Assembly (NCBI GenBank): GCA_002786355.1
Contig: PGCO01000007.1
Span: 54,092-118,091, forward strand
Direction of reading: 5' to 3'
DNA: 64,000 bases
Source: Sediminibacterium sp. FEMGT703S
Lineage (GTDB): Bacteria; Bacteroidota; Bacteroidia; Chitinophagales; Chitinophagaceae
The notes beneath the pieces are model-generated. The model saw only the letters and a program-made list of their open reading frames with translations, searched no databases and was not told the origin of the DNA. Shown here in pieces: positions 44,438 to 54,074 of this stretch. Position 1 is the stretch's first letter; each line of letters opens with the position of its first letter. A program made the position numbers and the translations under genes.

Positions 44438-45754
44438 TTATTTTATAGCATATTTATATTTATAGCGCTCATAAAGCTGCTTGTGTTTGTCGTCTAATAC
44501 AATTTTTCGTCCTTGTATAAACGCATGTTCAACAATACTTGTATGCATATCTAAAATATCTCCAGTACTGATAATAATATTAGCATCTTTTCCTTTTTCT
44601 ATAGAACCGGTCATTTGATCAGCTCCTAGTATTTTTGCCGCATTTAGGGTGATTGCGCTTAATGCTTCTTCTTTGGTTAAACCATAAGCAGCAGCAGTGC
44701 CTGCATTGAATGCAAGGTTTCTTCCTCTGTTTTGTGGATCATCGTCATTTATACAAAACAACACACCAGCTTTCTGTAAAACAGCAGGTGCTTTATATGG
44801 CATATCTACATCATCATCGTCTAAAGTTGGTAGATCATGCATTTGGCTTAGGACAACACTAATGTTATGTAGCTTTAAAAGGTTGGCAATTTGCCAGCTT
44901 TCTGAACCACCTACAATCACTACATCAAACCCAAATTCTTTTACAAAATCTATTGCTAACAACATCTGCTTAACCTGACTACCATGTAGAAATAATTTTT
45001 GTTTTTTCTCAAACAAACTACGTGCAGCTTCTAATTTTAGATTGACTTCTTTTGGAGTATTCTCTATATACACTTTGGCTTCTCTAAAATAATTTTTCAC
45101 AATTTCTATTCTATCTAAAGCCCCTTTTAATGGGTCTGTTGGAGCTTGTGGCATAAACTGAGCAAATAAAGCCCCCAATCTTCCCCCAGGTCTACCGAGT
45201 AAACTAGGCAAGTATAAGTGCATACCATTGTCCATTTTGTAGGCAGCATCTTCCCAATGCCATGCATCCAATTGAACCACACTTGACTGGCCTGCTAATA
45301 AAGCACCAACAGGTGCCGTGTGGGCTAGTAGAATACCGTTTGATCTTAATGTATTGGTAATTTTAGAGTCTGCATTGTAGGCAGATATTGAGCGAATGCT
45401 CGGATTCATTTCACCAATTTCATTAAAATCTGTAGTTGCTCTAACACCTGAAATTTCTTGTAAACCCAAGGTGGATGCAGGTAAAATTAAACCAGGATAA
45501 ATATGTTTACCTGATGCATCAAGTACTTGCACATCTCCTTGAGGAATAACTATATTATTACCTACTTCTTCAATTTTTCCATTGTTTATTTTAATAGTTG
45601 CATTTTCTATTACAGCTCCATTTCCAACATGCACAGTACCGTTCTTTATGAAGTACGCTCCCTTAGCTGTTTTTGCTGGATATACTGTTTCTTGAGCATT
45701 AGATACCCCTGCTACTAAGAGTATCGTATTTACTAATAATAATATTTTTTTCAT
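44438..45754 (-). CDS. Exported amidohydrolase-fold protein with lost metal ligands
   Basis: A 438-aa exported protein from ATG 45754 (signal MKKILLLVNTILLVAGVSNA); a longer frame from 45817 would overlap the upstream gene. The fold is recognisable from 'IKNGTVHVGNGAVIENATIK', 'KHIYPGLILPASTLGLQEI' and 'AAYGLTKEEALSAITLNAAK', 'GSIEKGKDANIIISTGD'. The metal-binding HXH after strand 1 is replaced by 'PASTLG', and the later histidine positions are largely missing ('VIVGGSESWQI'), so it looks non-catalytic. It lies 10 bp after the 1046-aa relative; the two products may form a complex. Confidence 0.82.
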   Translation of the reverse strand: MKKILLLVNTILLVAGVSNAQETVYPAKTAKGAYFIKNGTVHVGNGAVIENATIKINNGKIEEVGNNIVIPQGDVQVLDASGKHIYPGLILPASTLGLQEISGVRATTDFNEIGEMNPSIRSISAYNADSKITNTLRSNGILLAHTAPVGALLAGQSSVVQLDAWHWEDAAYKMDNGMHLYLPSLLGRPGGRLGALFAQFMPQAPTDPLKGALDRIEIVKNYFREAKVYIENTPKEVNLKLEAARSLFEKKQKLFLHGSQVKQMLLAIDFVKEFGFDVVIVGGSESWQIANLLKLHNISVVLSQMHDLPTLDDDDVDMPYKAPAVLQKAGVLFCINDDDPQNRGRNLAFNAGTAAAYGLTKEEALSAITLNAAKILGADQMTGSIEKGKDANIIISTGDILDMHTSIVEHAFIQGRKIVLDDKHKQLYERYKYKYAIK

Positions 45755-45764
45755 GATAATTTTT

Positions 45765-48700
45765 TTAGTGGTTGCTATTGTGTTCAATACCTTCTTCTTC
45801 ACCCGCTTCAATTTCAAGTAATCCTAATTTATGTCCATGGTCTAGACAGGTATGTATATATTTAAAGCTTGGTGTAAATGGAGCCATAGGAGCACCCGTT
45901 CTTTTTTCTCCAACCATTTTGCTTATCAAACGTGTTCTTTCTGCTTTCACATCTTTTCTCATTGCTTCGTCTTTAGCGCGGTCATAGAAAATGGTACCAT
46001 CTACAACAGTGTAAAGTGATTTGGCATAAATGCTTAAAGGATGTGCGGACCATAATACTAAATCTGCATCTTTACCCTCTTTAATGCTGCCTACTTTATT
46101 ATCTACATGTAACATTTTAGCTGGATTGATCGTAACCATGTTAAGCGCATCTATTTCACTCATTCCGCCATATTTTACACTTTTTGCAGCTTCTTGATTC
46201 AAACGACGAGCCATTTCAGCATCATCAGAATTAATAGCAACATTTAATCCCACTTTGTGCATAATGGTTGCATTATATGGAATGGCGTCTTGTACTTCAT
46301 TTTTGTATGCCCACCAATCAGAAAAAGTTGATGCAGCTGCACCATGCGTTTTCATTTTATCTGCCACTTTATATCCTTCTAGGATATGAGTAAAAGTATT
46401 TATTTTAAAACCATACTTTTCTGCCACTCGCATTGCTACTACTATTTCACTTGCTACATAACTATGACAAGTAATAAAGCGTTTGCTATTCATTATTTCA
46501 ACCAATGCCTCTAATTCTAAATCTTTTCTAAAAGTAGTTTGTGCTGCACCCTTTTTCTTACTATTGGTTTCATGTTCCTTTTTTGCAGCCTCATAAATTT
46601 TAGCTCTATTGAAAGCATCGCTTAAAACCTGTTCAACACCCATTCTTGAATCAGGGAAACGAGTATTTCCTTGAGAAGAAGATGAACGTTTTACGTTTTC
46701 TCCCAATGCAAATTTGATAAAAGGATCTGCACCTTCAAAAAGTAATCCTTTATCATCTGTACCCCAACGAAGTTTAATTAATTGAGTTTGACCACCAATT
46801 GTATTAGCGGAGCCATGTAAAATATGTGAACTTGTAACACCCCCACTTAATTGTCTATAAATATTAATATCGTCAGGATCAAGGTTGTCTTGCATTCTAA
46901 CTTCTGATGTAACAGATTGCCCACCTTCATTAGTAGATGCGGATGCTATATGTGAGTGTTCATCAATAATACCAGCAGTTAAATGTTTGCCTGTAGCATC
47001 AATTACTTTTGCTGTAGCATCGTTAATGCCTTTACCAACTTTTGCTATTTTTCCGTTTTTAACTAAAACGTCTGTTCCTTCTAATTTACCTGCTTTTTCA
47101 CTAGTCCATACGGTAGCATTTTTGAAAAGAATCGTTTCTGCTTTCGGAATATTTTCTTCATCGTTACCAAATGCAGTAAACGGATAAAAAGATTTACTGG
47201 TTTTAGGTATTGCTTTTGGTTTTACTTCTTCTGCTTTAGCAACAGTTAAACTAATTTCTTCTGCAGACCAAGTAATAGCATTACCTAAAGAATCAACACC
47301 AGTTCCATTCCAACTTTTTCCATTGTTAAAGCCGCTTAGTTTAGCTGCATTAGCAGGTAGCGCTGCTGGAGCGTTTGCTCCCATGCCCATACGGCCAGCA
47401 CCAGCCATTCTTCTTTGCATTGGTGCAAAGTTGATTTTTACTGTCTTTCCATCAAAGCTGAATCTATTTGCTAAAGTGTCTTTTCCAATTAAGGTTGCAG
47501 TGCTATTCGACTTTACTTCAAGTGAATAGGTTTCTATTCCAGCTTCCGATTGAACTGTTAGTTTATAATTACCGTTTATGCTTTTCCAAGCGTCTTCTTT
47601 AATAGCATATTTATTGCCATTAATCCAGTTTTGAAGTAGAACAGATTTTTCAGAAAATATAGGTGCTGTTGATATAACAAAATTGGCCATTTTACCTTCA
47701 TCCAAGCTACCAACTTTATCGTATACGCCAAGCCATGTAGCAGGATTTTTGGTTAATGCATCCATTGCGGCTTTTTCAGTTAGACCGTATTCAATTGCTT
47801 TTCTAAGGTTTGCTAAAAAAGTTTTTGGATCTCTTAAATCGGCTGTTGATAAACAAAAAGGAATTCCAGCTTTTTCAATAGATGCAGGGTTAGTTGGTCC
47901 TAATTCCCAGTTTTTCATATCGGCTAGTGATACCAATCTAGCATCATTTGGATCTTCTACATCTTGTGCTTGTGGAAAGTTTAGGGTTACAATTAATGGA
48001 GCTTTTGTTGCTGCCACTTCTTTAATTCTTTGGTATTCTTTGCCGGTAGATTTCAGAATATACTGTACACCAAATTCATCACCTATACGATCTGCCCTCA
48101 TCATATTCCATAAATCAACACCTCTATCTTGTACATCAAATATTTGAGGTAAAGATTGATTAGCATTAAAATATTGAAGGGTAATATTCAGACCTTCTTT
48201 AGTGGCTGCTTCTGGATTGCTTTTGTACCAAGCAGCATCATTATAGGTTTGTCTGAGTAATGCTATTGACCCCATTAAGGATGATGGATATGCTTGTGTT
48301 GAAGTTCCTTTGTTAAAAGAATAGAAGGCTGCAGCTTTTTCTTTGACAATTGCAAAATTGTCTTTTTCACCTGATAGTGTTACTACCGCTCCGGTTCCTC
48401 TTACAATCCCATCTCTTTGATGTGTTAGAACCGTACCAAAACCTGCTTCGCGCATTGGTTTTGCTTTCGAGTCATCAACACTAAAAATTTTATAAGCATT
48501 AATTTCAGATTTTAAAGCTTGGTTCCAACCATATGCTCCTTTTTGATTTGTTGAAAGTTGAGCAGGAGCGCCGAAACCACCACCACCCGTAGGTCTTTGA
48601 ACTTGCGGCATTCCATAATCTGTATATATATCTATAAACGACGGATAGATAAATTTGTCTTTACAGTCTATTACTAAAGCATCTTTTGGTACGATAACGC

Positions 48701-48905
48701 TTGTGCCAACCGCGATAATTTTGCCATCTCGAATAACCATTGTACCATTTTGGATGGTAGTTTGAGCATCTTTAACAATAGTGGCATTTGTAAAGGCATA
48801 ACAACCATCTCTTTTGTCTGCTATACCATTTACTGGAAATGTTTCTTGGGCACGCAACAGCGTTGTCAGCACCAAACAAGAAAATAATAACTTAATTTTT
48901 CTCAT
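45765..48905 (-). CDS. Exported double amidohydrolase, N-terminal half degenerate
   Basis: A 1046-aa exported protein (signal MRKIKLLFSCLVLTTLLRAQ) with two amidohydrolase units. In the N-terminal unit (about 20-420) the ligand motif is 'YPSFIDIYTDYGMPQ' in place of an HXH, so it has lost metal ligands. The C-terminal unit (about 580-1030) keeps 'GIIDEHSHIAS' (HXH near 648), 'FITCHSYVASEIV', 'INTFTHILEGYKVAD' and 'NVAINSDDAEMARRLN', consistent with an active metal centre. The linker contains a beta-rich insert with 'GAGRMGMGANAPAALP'. It probably hydrolyses imides or peptides in the periplasm; the substrate is unknown. It is co-transcribed with the next gene (10 bp). Confidence 0.87.
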   Translation of the reverse strand: MRKIKLLFSCLVLTTLLRAQETFPVNGIADKRDGCYAFTNATIVKDAQTTIQNGTMVIRDGKIIAVGTSVIVPKDALVIDCKDKFIYPSFIDIYTDYGMPQVQRPTGGGGFGAPAQLSTNQKGAYGWNQALKSEINAYKIFSVDDSKAKPMREAGFGTVLTHQRDGIVRGTGAVVTLSGEKDNFAIVKEKAAAFYSFNKGTSTQAYPSSLMGSIALLRQTYNDAAWYKSNPEAATKEGLNITLQYFNANQSLPQIFDVQDRGVDLWNMMRADRIGDEFGVQYILKSTGKEYQRIKEVAATKAPLIVTLNFPQAQDVEDPNDARLVSLADMKNWELGPTNPASIEKAGIPFCLSTADLRDPKTFLANLRKAIEYGLTEKAAMDALTKNPATWLGVYDKVGSLDEGKMANFVISTAPIFSEKSVLLQNWINGNKYAIKEDAWKSINGNYKLTVQSEAGIETYSLEVKSNSTATLIGKDTLANRFSFDGKTVKINFAPMQRRMAGAGRMGMGANAPAALPANAAKLSGFNNGKSWNGTGVDSLGNAITWSAEEISLTVAKAEEVKPKAIPKTSKSFYPFTAFGNDEENIPKAETILFKNATVWTSEKAGKLEGTDVLVKNGKIAKVGKGINDATAKVIDATGKHLTAGIIDEHSHIASASTNEGGQSVTSEVRMQDNLDPDDINIYRQLSGGVTSSHILHGSANTIGGQTQLIKLRWGTDDKGLLFEGADPFIKFALGENVKRSSSSQGNTRFPDSRMGVEQVLSDAFNRAKIYEAAKKEHETNSKKKGAAQTTFRKDLELEALVEIMNSKRFITCHSYVASEIVVAMRVAEKYGFKINTFTHILEGYKVADKMKTHGAAASTFSDWWAYKNEVQDAIPYNATIMHKVGLNVAINSDDAEMARRLNQEAAKSVKYGGMSEIDALNMVTINPAKMLHVDNKVGSIKEGKDADLVLWSAHPLSIYAKSLYTVVDGTIFYDRAKDEAMRKDVKAERTRLISKMVGEKRTGAPMAPFTPSFKYIHTCLDHGHKLGLLEIEAGEEEGIEHNSNH

Positions 48906-48997
48906 AAGTAAGGTTTGTTTAGAAGGATTCTAAAGCTACTACAATTGTTCGTCTTTTAAAAAAGACGCATTTATATTGTGTTGAATGGGTGAATAGC

Positions 48998-51427
48998 TTA
49001 TTGGGCTATTTGTTCACGTTTATATTGACCACCTTTTGGATCCAATTTAATTTTTACTTGACCATTGGGTTCAGATATTGCCCTTAAGAATATACTTGTA
49101 CCCCCTTTTTCTTTATTGGAGGCAATTTTCATTTTTTTGGTTTGGTCCCTTTGGGTTAAATTATTTAATGGAACTTGAATATGGAGATCAGTATTACCAT
49201 TTAGACCATAGTCGCCACCAACAAATAGGTTTAATGCTGAAGTAGCGATTTCCATTCTTGGAATATGAATATTTCCTTTGTTTATAGTGATCTCATTTTT
49301 GATGTTTGCAAATTGAAGTGAATCAAGTTGACGTTTTTTAAAAATATGATCTTGAATTTTTAACAATGGAGCATAGTTTAATAGCGCACCCTGGTTTATT
49401 TGAAAATTAATTGCAGCTGTTATTTGTTCAGGATTAATGCCACCCTGTTTATTCAAGGGACTTTTTAGTTGACCAGAGATATTGAGTTCTCCTCTTATAT
49501 TTTTATGAGAAAGACCATTTAGACCAAAATTATTCATACCATATAATAATGCATCTGCCTTAACCCGATTTACTTGAAAGTTAGCTGATAAGATTTTTCT
49601 TGACTGAATAGTTAACATTTTAGTGGAAAGTTGAATAGTTCCAGTACCTAAATTCATCGTTAAATTATTCAACTGCCAATTACCGGCATTTAAATCAATA
49701 GATGATTTTAAGTTTGTCGCCACTAATTTTTGCCATTTAATAGAATTTGCGTTCAGGTTTATATGAATGTTTTCGTTTTCTAGTATATGATCTATTTTAC
49801 TAAATGTAGCTTTTCTCGGTTTCTTATTTTTTGAAATTCCATGTTGTAAGGAGTTGCTAAATTCATTCAAGTTTAAATTAGGGCTTGAAATGTTTAAATT
49901 AATATTTGCTTTACCAGGCGTGTTTGGAATAGCGGCCAAAGAATTGGTTGAAGTACCTGTAATATTTAATTGACTCCCTTCTTTTGTTAGTGCAGTTAGT
50001 TTTTTAATTTCTACAGTATTGTTGCTAATTTTTATATCCGCAAACGTGTTTGAAAGATATTTTTGAATTGGTTTTATAAATATTTCAGCATTAGTGATTT
50101 GTAAAGATGCTTCTATCTTAGTATTGGTTTCTGATATATTTTCTAGAGGACCCTCAAATTCTATATCGATTTTTCCTTTTCCATTTTTAAGAACAATATT
50201 TTCTGTATTCAAAGGGGGGTTTAATTGAGCTAAATTAAATTGAGTTTTAAAACCACCTTTTAAATGAGGATGCGTTAAGTTGTGAATTTGTATGGTAGAA
50301 GTTTGAATGGGTATTTCATGCCAATTGCCAGATAGCTTCGATAAAATAATAGAACTATTAGCATCATTGGGTTCTAGTGTTTTATTAACCTGATTATCAA
50401 ATGTACCTTCCACATCTGCATTGGTAAATTGAATTTGTGTTGTTCCAATCGTAGTCTTTTTGGTATTCCAATGCGCAATTACATTTGGCTCTCCACCACT
50501 TAAAGGGCCTTTGATATTGGCATCGATAGTCAGTGGTTTTGTAATTATAATTTGATTTAATACTTTATTTATATTTTTTGTAAGAATTGATTTTGCAAAT
50601 GAAAATGGTGCGTTTTGTGTTCTTATTTCTAAATTGAATAAACCCTCTTTTTTTAATTCAAAATTTCCTGATAATTGAAAGGGTATTTTTTCAATGGTTA
50701 AATCAATTTTATCAAATGATAATAATTGCTTTTGTTTCTGAAGTTTAATTGTGTAGTTACCTTTAAGATTTTGATCTTTTAAAAAACTTCCTTTTAGGTG
50801 ATTGAATATTAAAGATTTGACCACCAAATCTTTTTTGATTGCTATCAACGTCACGCTATCATTTTCTTTAGATTGCACTTGTAATGACTGTATATTAAAT
50901 TGAAAGTTTTTTAATTTTTGATCATCCCTGATAATGATGTTAAACTTATTCAATTCAATATTTTCTGGAATTTGAAAATTGGATTTCTTTTGAGTGGATT
51001 GTTTTTGTTTGAACTCATCAAGATTGTGGTTGCCTAATTTATCGGTATAAATAAATAGTTGACCATCTTTTAATTTTGTTTTGCTTAAAACAATTTTACC
51101 TCCTAGTAATGGCCAGGTTTTAATTCTTACAGAAATATCTTTTACAGTAAATAGTTTCTGATGATGAATATGATACATCGGACCCTGAACATCTACTTCT
51201 TCTAATTGAATAGATAGATTCGGGAATTGTGCAAAAAGACTGAGATGTATGTCTTTGATAGCAACAACACTATGGAATTTTTCTTTTATTGAAGCACTTG
51301 CTTCTGCAATCAATTCTTTTTTATGTTTCTGAACATATAGACTAGCAATAAAAAACACCAAGAGTATAATTACTATAATACTTGATACACTATAGCCTAA
51401 CCATTTAAGAAAACGTTTCAATGGCAA
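48998..51427 (-). CDS. AsmA-like family protein
   Basis: An 809-aa protein with one N-terminal TM helix (about 13-32, 'SSIIVIILLVFFIASLYV') followed by a long beta-rich periplasmic part: 'FHSVVAIKDIHLSLFAQFPN', 'LSIQLEEVDVQGPMY' (AsmA N-terminal) and a C-terminal AsmA-like region 'FQVNRVKADALLYGMN', 'NPEQITAAINFQINQGALL'. AsmA-like proteins are bridge-like lipid transporters between inner and outer membrane. No ATG fits; a TTG at 51427 or 51421 is likely the start, overlapping nothing and 19 bp after mnmG. Asn/Lys-rich composition matches the local AT-richness. Confidence 0.85.
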   Translation of the reverse strand: MPLKRFLKWLGYSVSSIIVIILLVFFIASLYVQKHKKELIAEASASIKEKFHSVVAIKDIHLSLFAQFPNLSIQLEEVDVQGPMYHIHHQKLFTVKDISVRIKTWPLLGGKIVLSKTKLKDGQLFIYTDKLGNHNLDEFKQKQSTQKKSNFQIPENIELNKFNIIIRDDQKLKNFQFNIQSLQVQSKENDSVTLIAIKKDLVVKSLIFNHLKGSFLKDQNLKGNYTIKLQKQKQLLSFDKIDLTIEKIPFQLSGNFELKKEGLFNLEIRTQNAPFSFAKSILTKNINKVLNQIIITKPLTIDANIKGPLSGGEPNVIAHWNTKKTTIGTTQIQFTNADVEGTFDNQVNKTLEPNDANSSIILSKLSGNWHEIPIQTSTIQIHNLTHPHLKGGFKTQFNLAQLNPPLNTENIVLKNGKGKIDIEFEGPLENISETNTKIEASLQITNAEIFIKPIQKYLSNTFADIKISNNTVEIKKLTALTKEGSQLNITGTSTNSLAAIPNTPGKANINLNISSPNLNLNEFSNSLQHGISKNKKPRKATFSKIDHILENENIHINLNANSIKWQKLVATNLKSSIDLNAGNWQLNNLTMNLGTGTIQLSTKMLTIQSRKILSANFQVNRVKADALLYGMNNFGLNGLSHKNIRGELNISGQLKSPLNKQGGINPEQITAAINFQINQGALLNYAPLLKIQDHIFKKRQLDSLQFANIKNEITINKGNIHIPRMEIATSALNLFVGGDYGLNGNTDLHIQVPLNNLTQRDQTKKMKIASNKEKGGTSIFLRAISEPNGQVKIKLDPKGGQYKREQIAQ

Positions 51428-51446
51428 TCGTTTTCTTAAAGTTAAG

Positions 51447-53315
51447 TTATCTACCCATGTAAACCATCAGGATTTGTATATCTGAGGGATTTACACCACT
51501 GATTCTACTTGCTTGTCCTAATGTACTCGGTTTTATCTTTTTCATTTTTTGCAATGCTTCATTTGACAACGCGTTAAGTTTGTCGTAATCAAAGTTTACA
51601 GGGATTGCCATATTTTCTAGGTCACTCATTTTATCTACCAACTGTTGTTCCTTTTCTATATACCGTTCGTATTTGATTTGAATTTCAGCTTGCAATAAAG
51701 CATCGGCAGAAATTTCATTTAAGCTTGTTTGAAGATTTGGTAAAGTTGTTTTTAAATCGTGTAAAGAAATATTCGGCCTTAAAATAATTTTTGCCGCTTT
51801 TTGTTTTTCTTGAATAGTAGCAGAATTAATGGATGTTAAATACTCGTTGATTTCAGCAGGCTCTATATTAAAATCTTTTAATATATGTTTAACCTCTTTT
51901 ACTTCTGCTATTTTTTGATCTACGGCACGCATTCTTTCATCTGATGCCAAACCAAGTTTGTGGCTTCTTTCTGTTAATCGTAGGTCTGCATTGTCCTGAC
52001 GCAACAAGGTTCTAAATTCAGCCCTACTGGTAAACATTCTATAAGGTTCATCAGTTCCTTTATTAATTAAATCATCAACCAATACACCAATATAGGCTTC
52101 TGATCTTTTTAAAATAAATGGTTCAAGTGATTTAGCTTTTTGGTGTGCATTGATTCCTGCAATCATTCCTTGACAGGCTGCTTCTTCATAACCCGTTGTT
52201 CCATTAATTTGACCTGCAAAAAACAGATGACTAATTTGTTTGGTTTCTAGCGCGTGTGTCAATTGAGTTGGCATAAAATAATCATACTCAATTGCATAAC
52301 CCGGTCTAAAAATTTTACAGTTTTCAAATCCTGGTACCTGCCTTAATGCAGCCATTTGTACTTCTTCAGGTAAAGACGTAGAGAAACCGTTAACATATAT
52401 TTCTACTGTATCCCAACCCTCTGGTTCAACAAATAATTGGTGACGGTCTCTATCTGCAAAGCGACTTATTTTGTCTTCAATGCTTGGACAATACCTTGGG
52501 CCAACCCCTTCAATTCTACCTTGATACATGGGTGAGCGATCAAAACCTGTTTTTAATAAATCATGAACTGTTTGATTAGTATAAGTAATAAAACAACTTC
52601 TTTGATTTTCGGGCTTCACTCTCGGAATATCAAGATAAGAGAAACCAACAATCTGTTCGTCGCCCTTTTGTTCTTCCATTTTAGAATAGTCCAAGCTTCT
52701 TCCATCAACTCTAGGAGGAGTTCCTGTTTTTAAACGATCGCTTTCAAAACCTAATGCAACCAATTGTTCTGTAATACCTGTAGCTGCTTTCTCTGCTACA
52801 CGTCCACCACCAAATTGTTTTTCACCAATATGAATGACTCCATTTAAAAAAGTACCACTGGTTACCACAACAGATTCGGCCATGATTTCGTGACCCAATC
52901 CAGTTATGACACCACAGGCTTTATTATTTTTAATGATGATTTCTTTGACCATGTCTTGGTAAAAATCAACATTGGGTGTTTTCTCTAACCATTCTCTCCA
53001 CTTCGCCGCAAACAGCATTCGGTCGTTTTGCGCTCTCGGACTCCACATAGCAGGGCCCTTACTGAGGTTCAACATTCTAAATTGAATGGTACTCAAGTCT
53101 GTAACAATACCACTGTATCCGCCAAGGGCGTCAATCTCTCTTACAATTTGTCCTTTTGCAATTCCACCCATTGCAGGGTTGCAACTCATTTGGGCAATGG
53201 TTTGCATATTCATGGTGATCAACAAAACGGAGCTTCCCAAGTTTGCTGCTGCAGCTGCCGCCTCACATCCTGCATGGCCAGCGCCTACTACTATTACATC
53301 GTATTTTGAAAACAT
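51447..53315 (-). CDS. mnmG: tRNA uridine-5-carboxymethylaminomethyl modification enzyme MnmG
   Basis: A 622-aa FAD-dependent MnmG (GidA) that with MnmE modifies U34 of several tRNAs. The FAD motif 'VIVVGAGHAGCEAAAAAANL' lies at the N-terminus. Further signatures are 'MSCNPAMGGIAKGQIVREID', 'GTFLNGVIHIGEKQFGGGR', 'LKTGTPPRVDGRSLDYS', 'RYCPSIEDKISRFADRDRHQ', and the C-terminal 'NLENMAIP' type domain ending 'ASRISGVNPSDIQILMVYMG'. mnmG is near oriC in many bacteria, but here it is about 14 kb from the candidate origin. A TATCTTTG box sits 4 bp upstream of the ATG. Confidence 0.97.
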   Translation of the reverse strand: MFSKYDVIVVGAGHAGCEAAAAAANLGSSVLLITMNMQTIAQMSCNPAMGGIAKGQIVREIDALGGYSGIVTDLSTIQFRMLNLSKGPAMWSPRAQNDRMLFAAKWREWLEKTPNVDFYQDMVKEIIIKNNKACGVITGLGHEIMAESVVVTSGTFLNGVIHIGEKQFGGGRVAEKAATGITEQLVALGFESDRLKTGTPPRVDGRSLDYSKMEEQKGDEQIVGFSYLDIPRVKPENQRSCFITYTNQTVHDLLKTGFDRSPMYQGRIEGVGPRYCPSIEDKISRFADRDRHQLFVEPEGWDTVEIYVNGFSTSLPEEVQMAALRQVPGFENCKIFRPGYAIEYDYFMPTQLTHALETKQISHLFFAGQINGTTGYEEAACQGMIAGINAHQKAKSLEPFILKRSEAYIGVLVDDLINKGTDEPYRMFTSRAEFRTLLRQDNADLRLTERSHKLGLASDERMRAVDQKIAEVKEVKHILKDFNIEPAEINEYLTSINSATIQEKQKAAKIILRPNISLHDLKTTLPNLQTSLNEISADALLQAEIQIKYERYIEKEQQLVDKMSDLENMAIPVNFDYDKLNALSNEALQKMKKIKPSTLGQASRISGVNPSDIQILMVYMGR

Positions 53316-53319
53316 GGTG

Positions 53320-53327
53320 CAAAGATA
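53320..53327 (-). promoter_or_regulatory. Candidate -7 element of mnmG, immediately before the ATG
   Basis: On the minus strand TATCTTTG (perfect TAnnTTTG) is followed by CACC and ATG 53315. The context TTTGCACCATG matches TTTGCGCCATG before the suhB-like gene, suggesting the same nearly leaderless start. No TTG -33 element is evident. Confidence 0.4.
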
Positions 53328-53341
53328 TTATAGGATTTGCC

Positions 53342-53941
53342 CTAACCGAATTTTTTTAAAATTTCTCTTTCGAGCAATAAGTCATCAATGGGAGTACCAG
53401 TATTGTATCTAGAGAATTCTTCTTTACTCAAATCATTAACATGTACTAGCCAGTCTTTGTTGCTGGTTAAAAACTGAAGCATTGCTTTATTTGGTTTGAG
53501 TCCATTTGCTTCAAATCCTTCAATTTTTTCAATCATCTTTTTTGCAAGACTGTACCCAGAGTTTGTATATAAATCATCAAAGTATTTTTTAGCTTCCAAA
53601 ATAGCTGTCCCATACTCTTTAGGATTAGCAGAATGAATTGGCTCAACACGGAGATTGATAAAATTCCAACAAAGCCTGAGCTCTTCTTCCTTAGTAAAAT
53701 CAAATAATGCGATAGGCACTATATGATCAAACTGCCAAAGCAATGCATGGTTCTCCCATGTAAGCCCATTGGTGAATTGAATTTCAACCCAGTTTCTTAA
53801 GCCTATTCTGTCAATTCCAAAATAGGGGGCATAGGCTTCACTTGGTGCGCCGTCTAAAATATATCTTCTAAAAGCAATCTGCCATTTCCTCTTTTCCTTA
53901 TTCATAGGTTCATTTATTTTGAATAACCACCATGACGACAT
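53342..53941 (-). CDS. HNH-endonuclease-like protein
   Basis: A 199-aa protein with a central block resembling phage-type HNH nucleases: 'GLTWENHALLWQFDHIVPIA' (Asp-His pair near residue 93), then 'LCWNFINLRVEPIHSANPKE' with the conserved Asn and second metal-side residues. The N-terminus 'RKWQIAFRRYILDG' is basic. The C-terminal 80 aa are unclassified. Whether it cuts DNA is not established. ATGs at 53941 and 53905 are possible. It lies 26 bp upstream of mnmG and next to a multi-hairpin repeat region, so a mobile origin is conceivable but not shown. Confidence 0.6.
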   Translation of the reverse strand: MSSWWLFKINEPMNKEKRKWQIAFRRYILDGAPSEAYAPYFGIDRIGLRNWVEIQFTNGLTWENHALLWQFDHIVPIALFDFTKEEELRLCWNFINLRVEPIHSANPKEYGTAILEAKKYFDDLYTNSGYSLAKKMIEKIEGFEANGLKPNKAMLQFLTSNKDWLVHVNDLSKEEFSRYNTGTPIDDLLLEREILKKFG

Positions 53942-53982
53942 ATAAATGAGCCCATGTCGTCTATTTATTCAAAGATAAATGG

Positions 53983-54049
53983 GATTCGTGGAACATCAGT
54001 AAAATGTTCCGTTGCGGAACGGTGATTCGTGGAACCTCGGATTAGGTTC
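53983..54049. repeat. Multi-hairpin repeat cluster with direct repeats
   Basis: Two copies of GATTCGTGGAAC (53983-53994 and 54024-54035) frame a set of inverted repeats. GGAACAT/ATGTTCC (53990-54010) and GTTCCG-TTG-CGGAAC (54006-54020) overlap and exclude each other; GAACCT/AGGTTC (54032-54049) forms a third hairpin. The layout resembles small palindromic (REP-like) elements. It lies between the CAP gene start side and the HNH gene, where a terminator or mRNA-stability role is also possible. Confidence 0.6.
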
Positions 54050-54074
54050 ATAAATAGGATAGGGGTGTCAACAA

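Noticed and set aside
45755..45817. Longer start for the 438-aa amidohydrolase-like protein
   Set aside because: The signal peptide begins at ATG 45754; the longer form would overlap the upstream gene and bury the signal.
47683..48147. 154-codon open frame on the plus strand inside the large amidohydrolase gene
   Set aside because: It lies opposite a well-supported exported protein; no motif or signal supports it. Other long frames opposite uvrB, polA, mnmG and the AsmA-like gene were set aside for the same reason.
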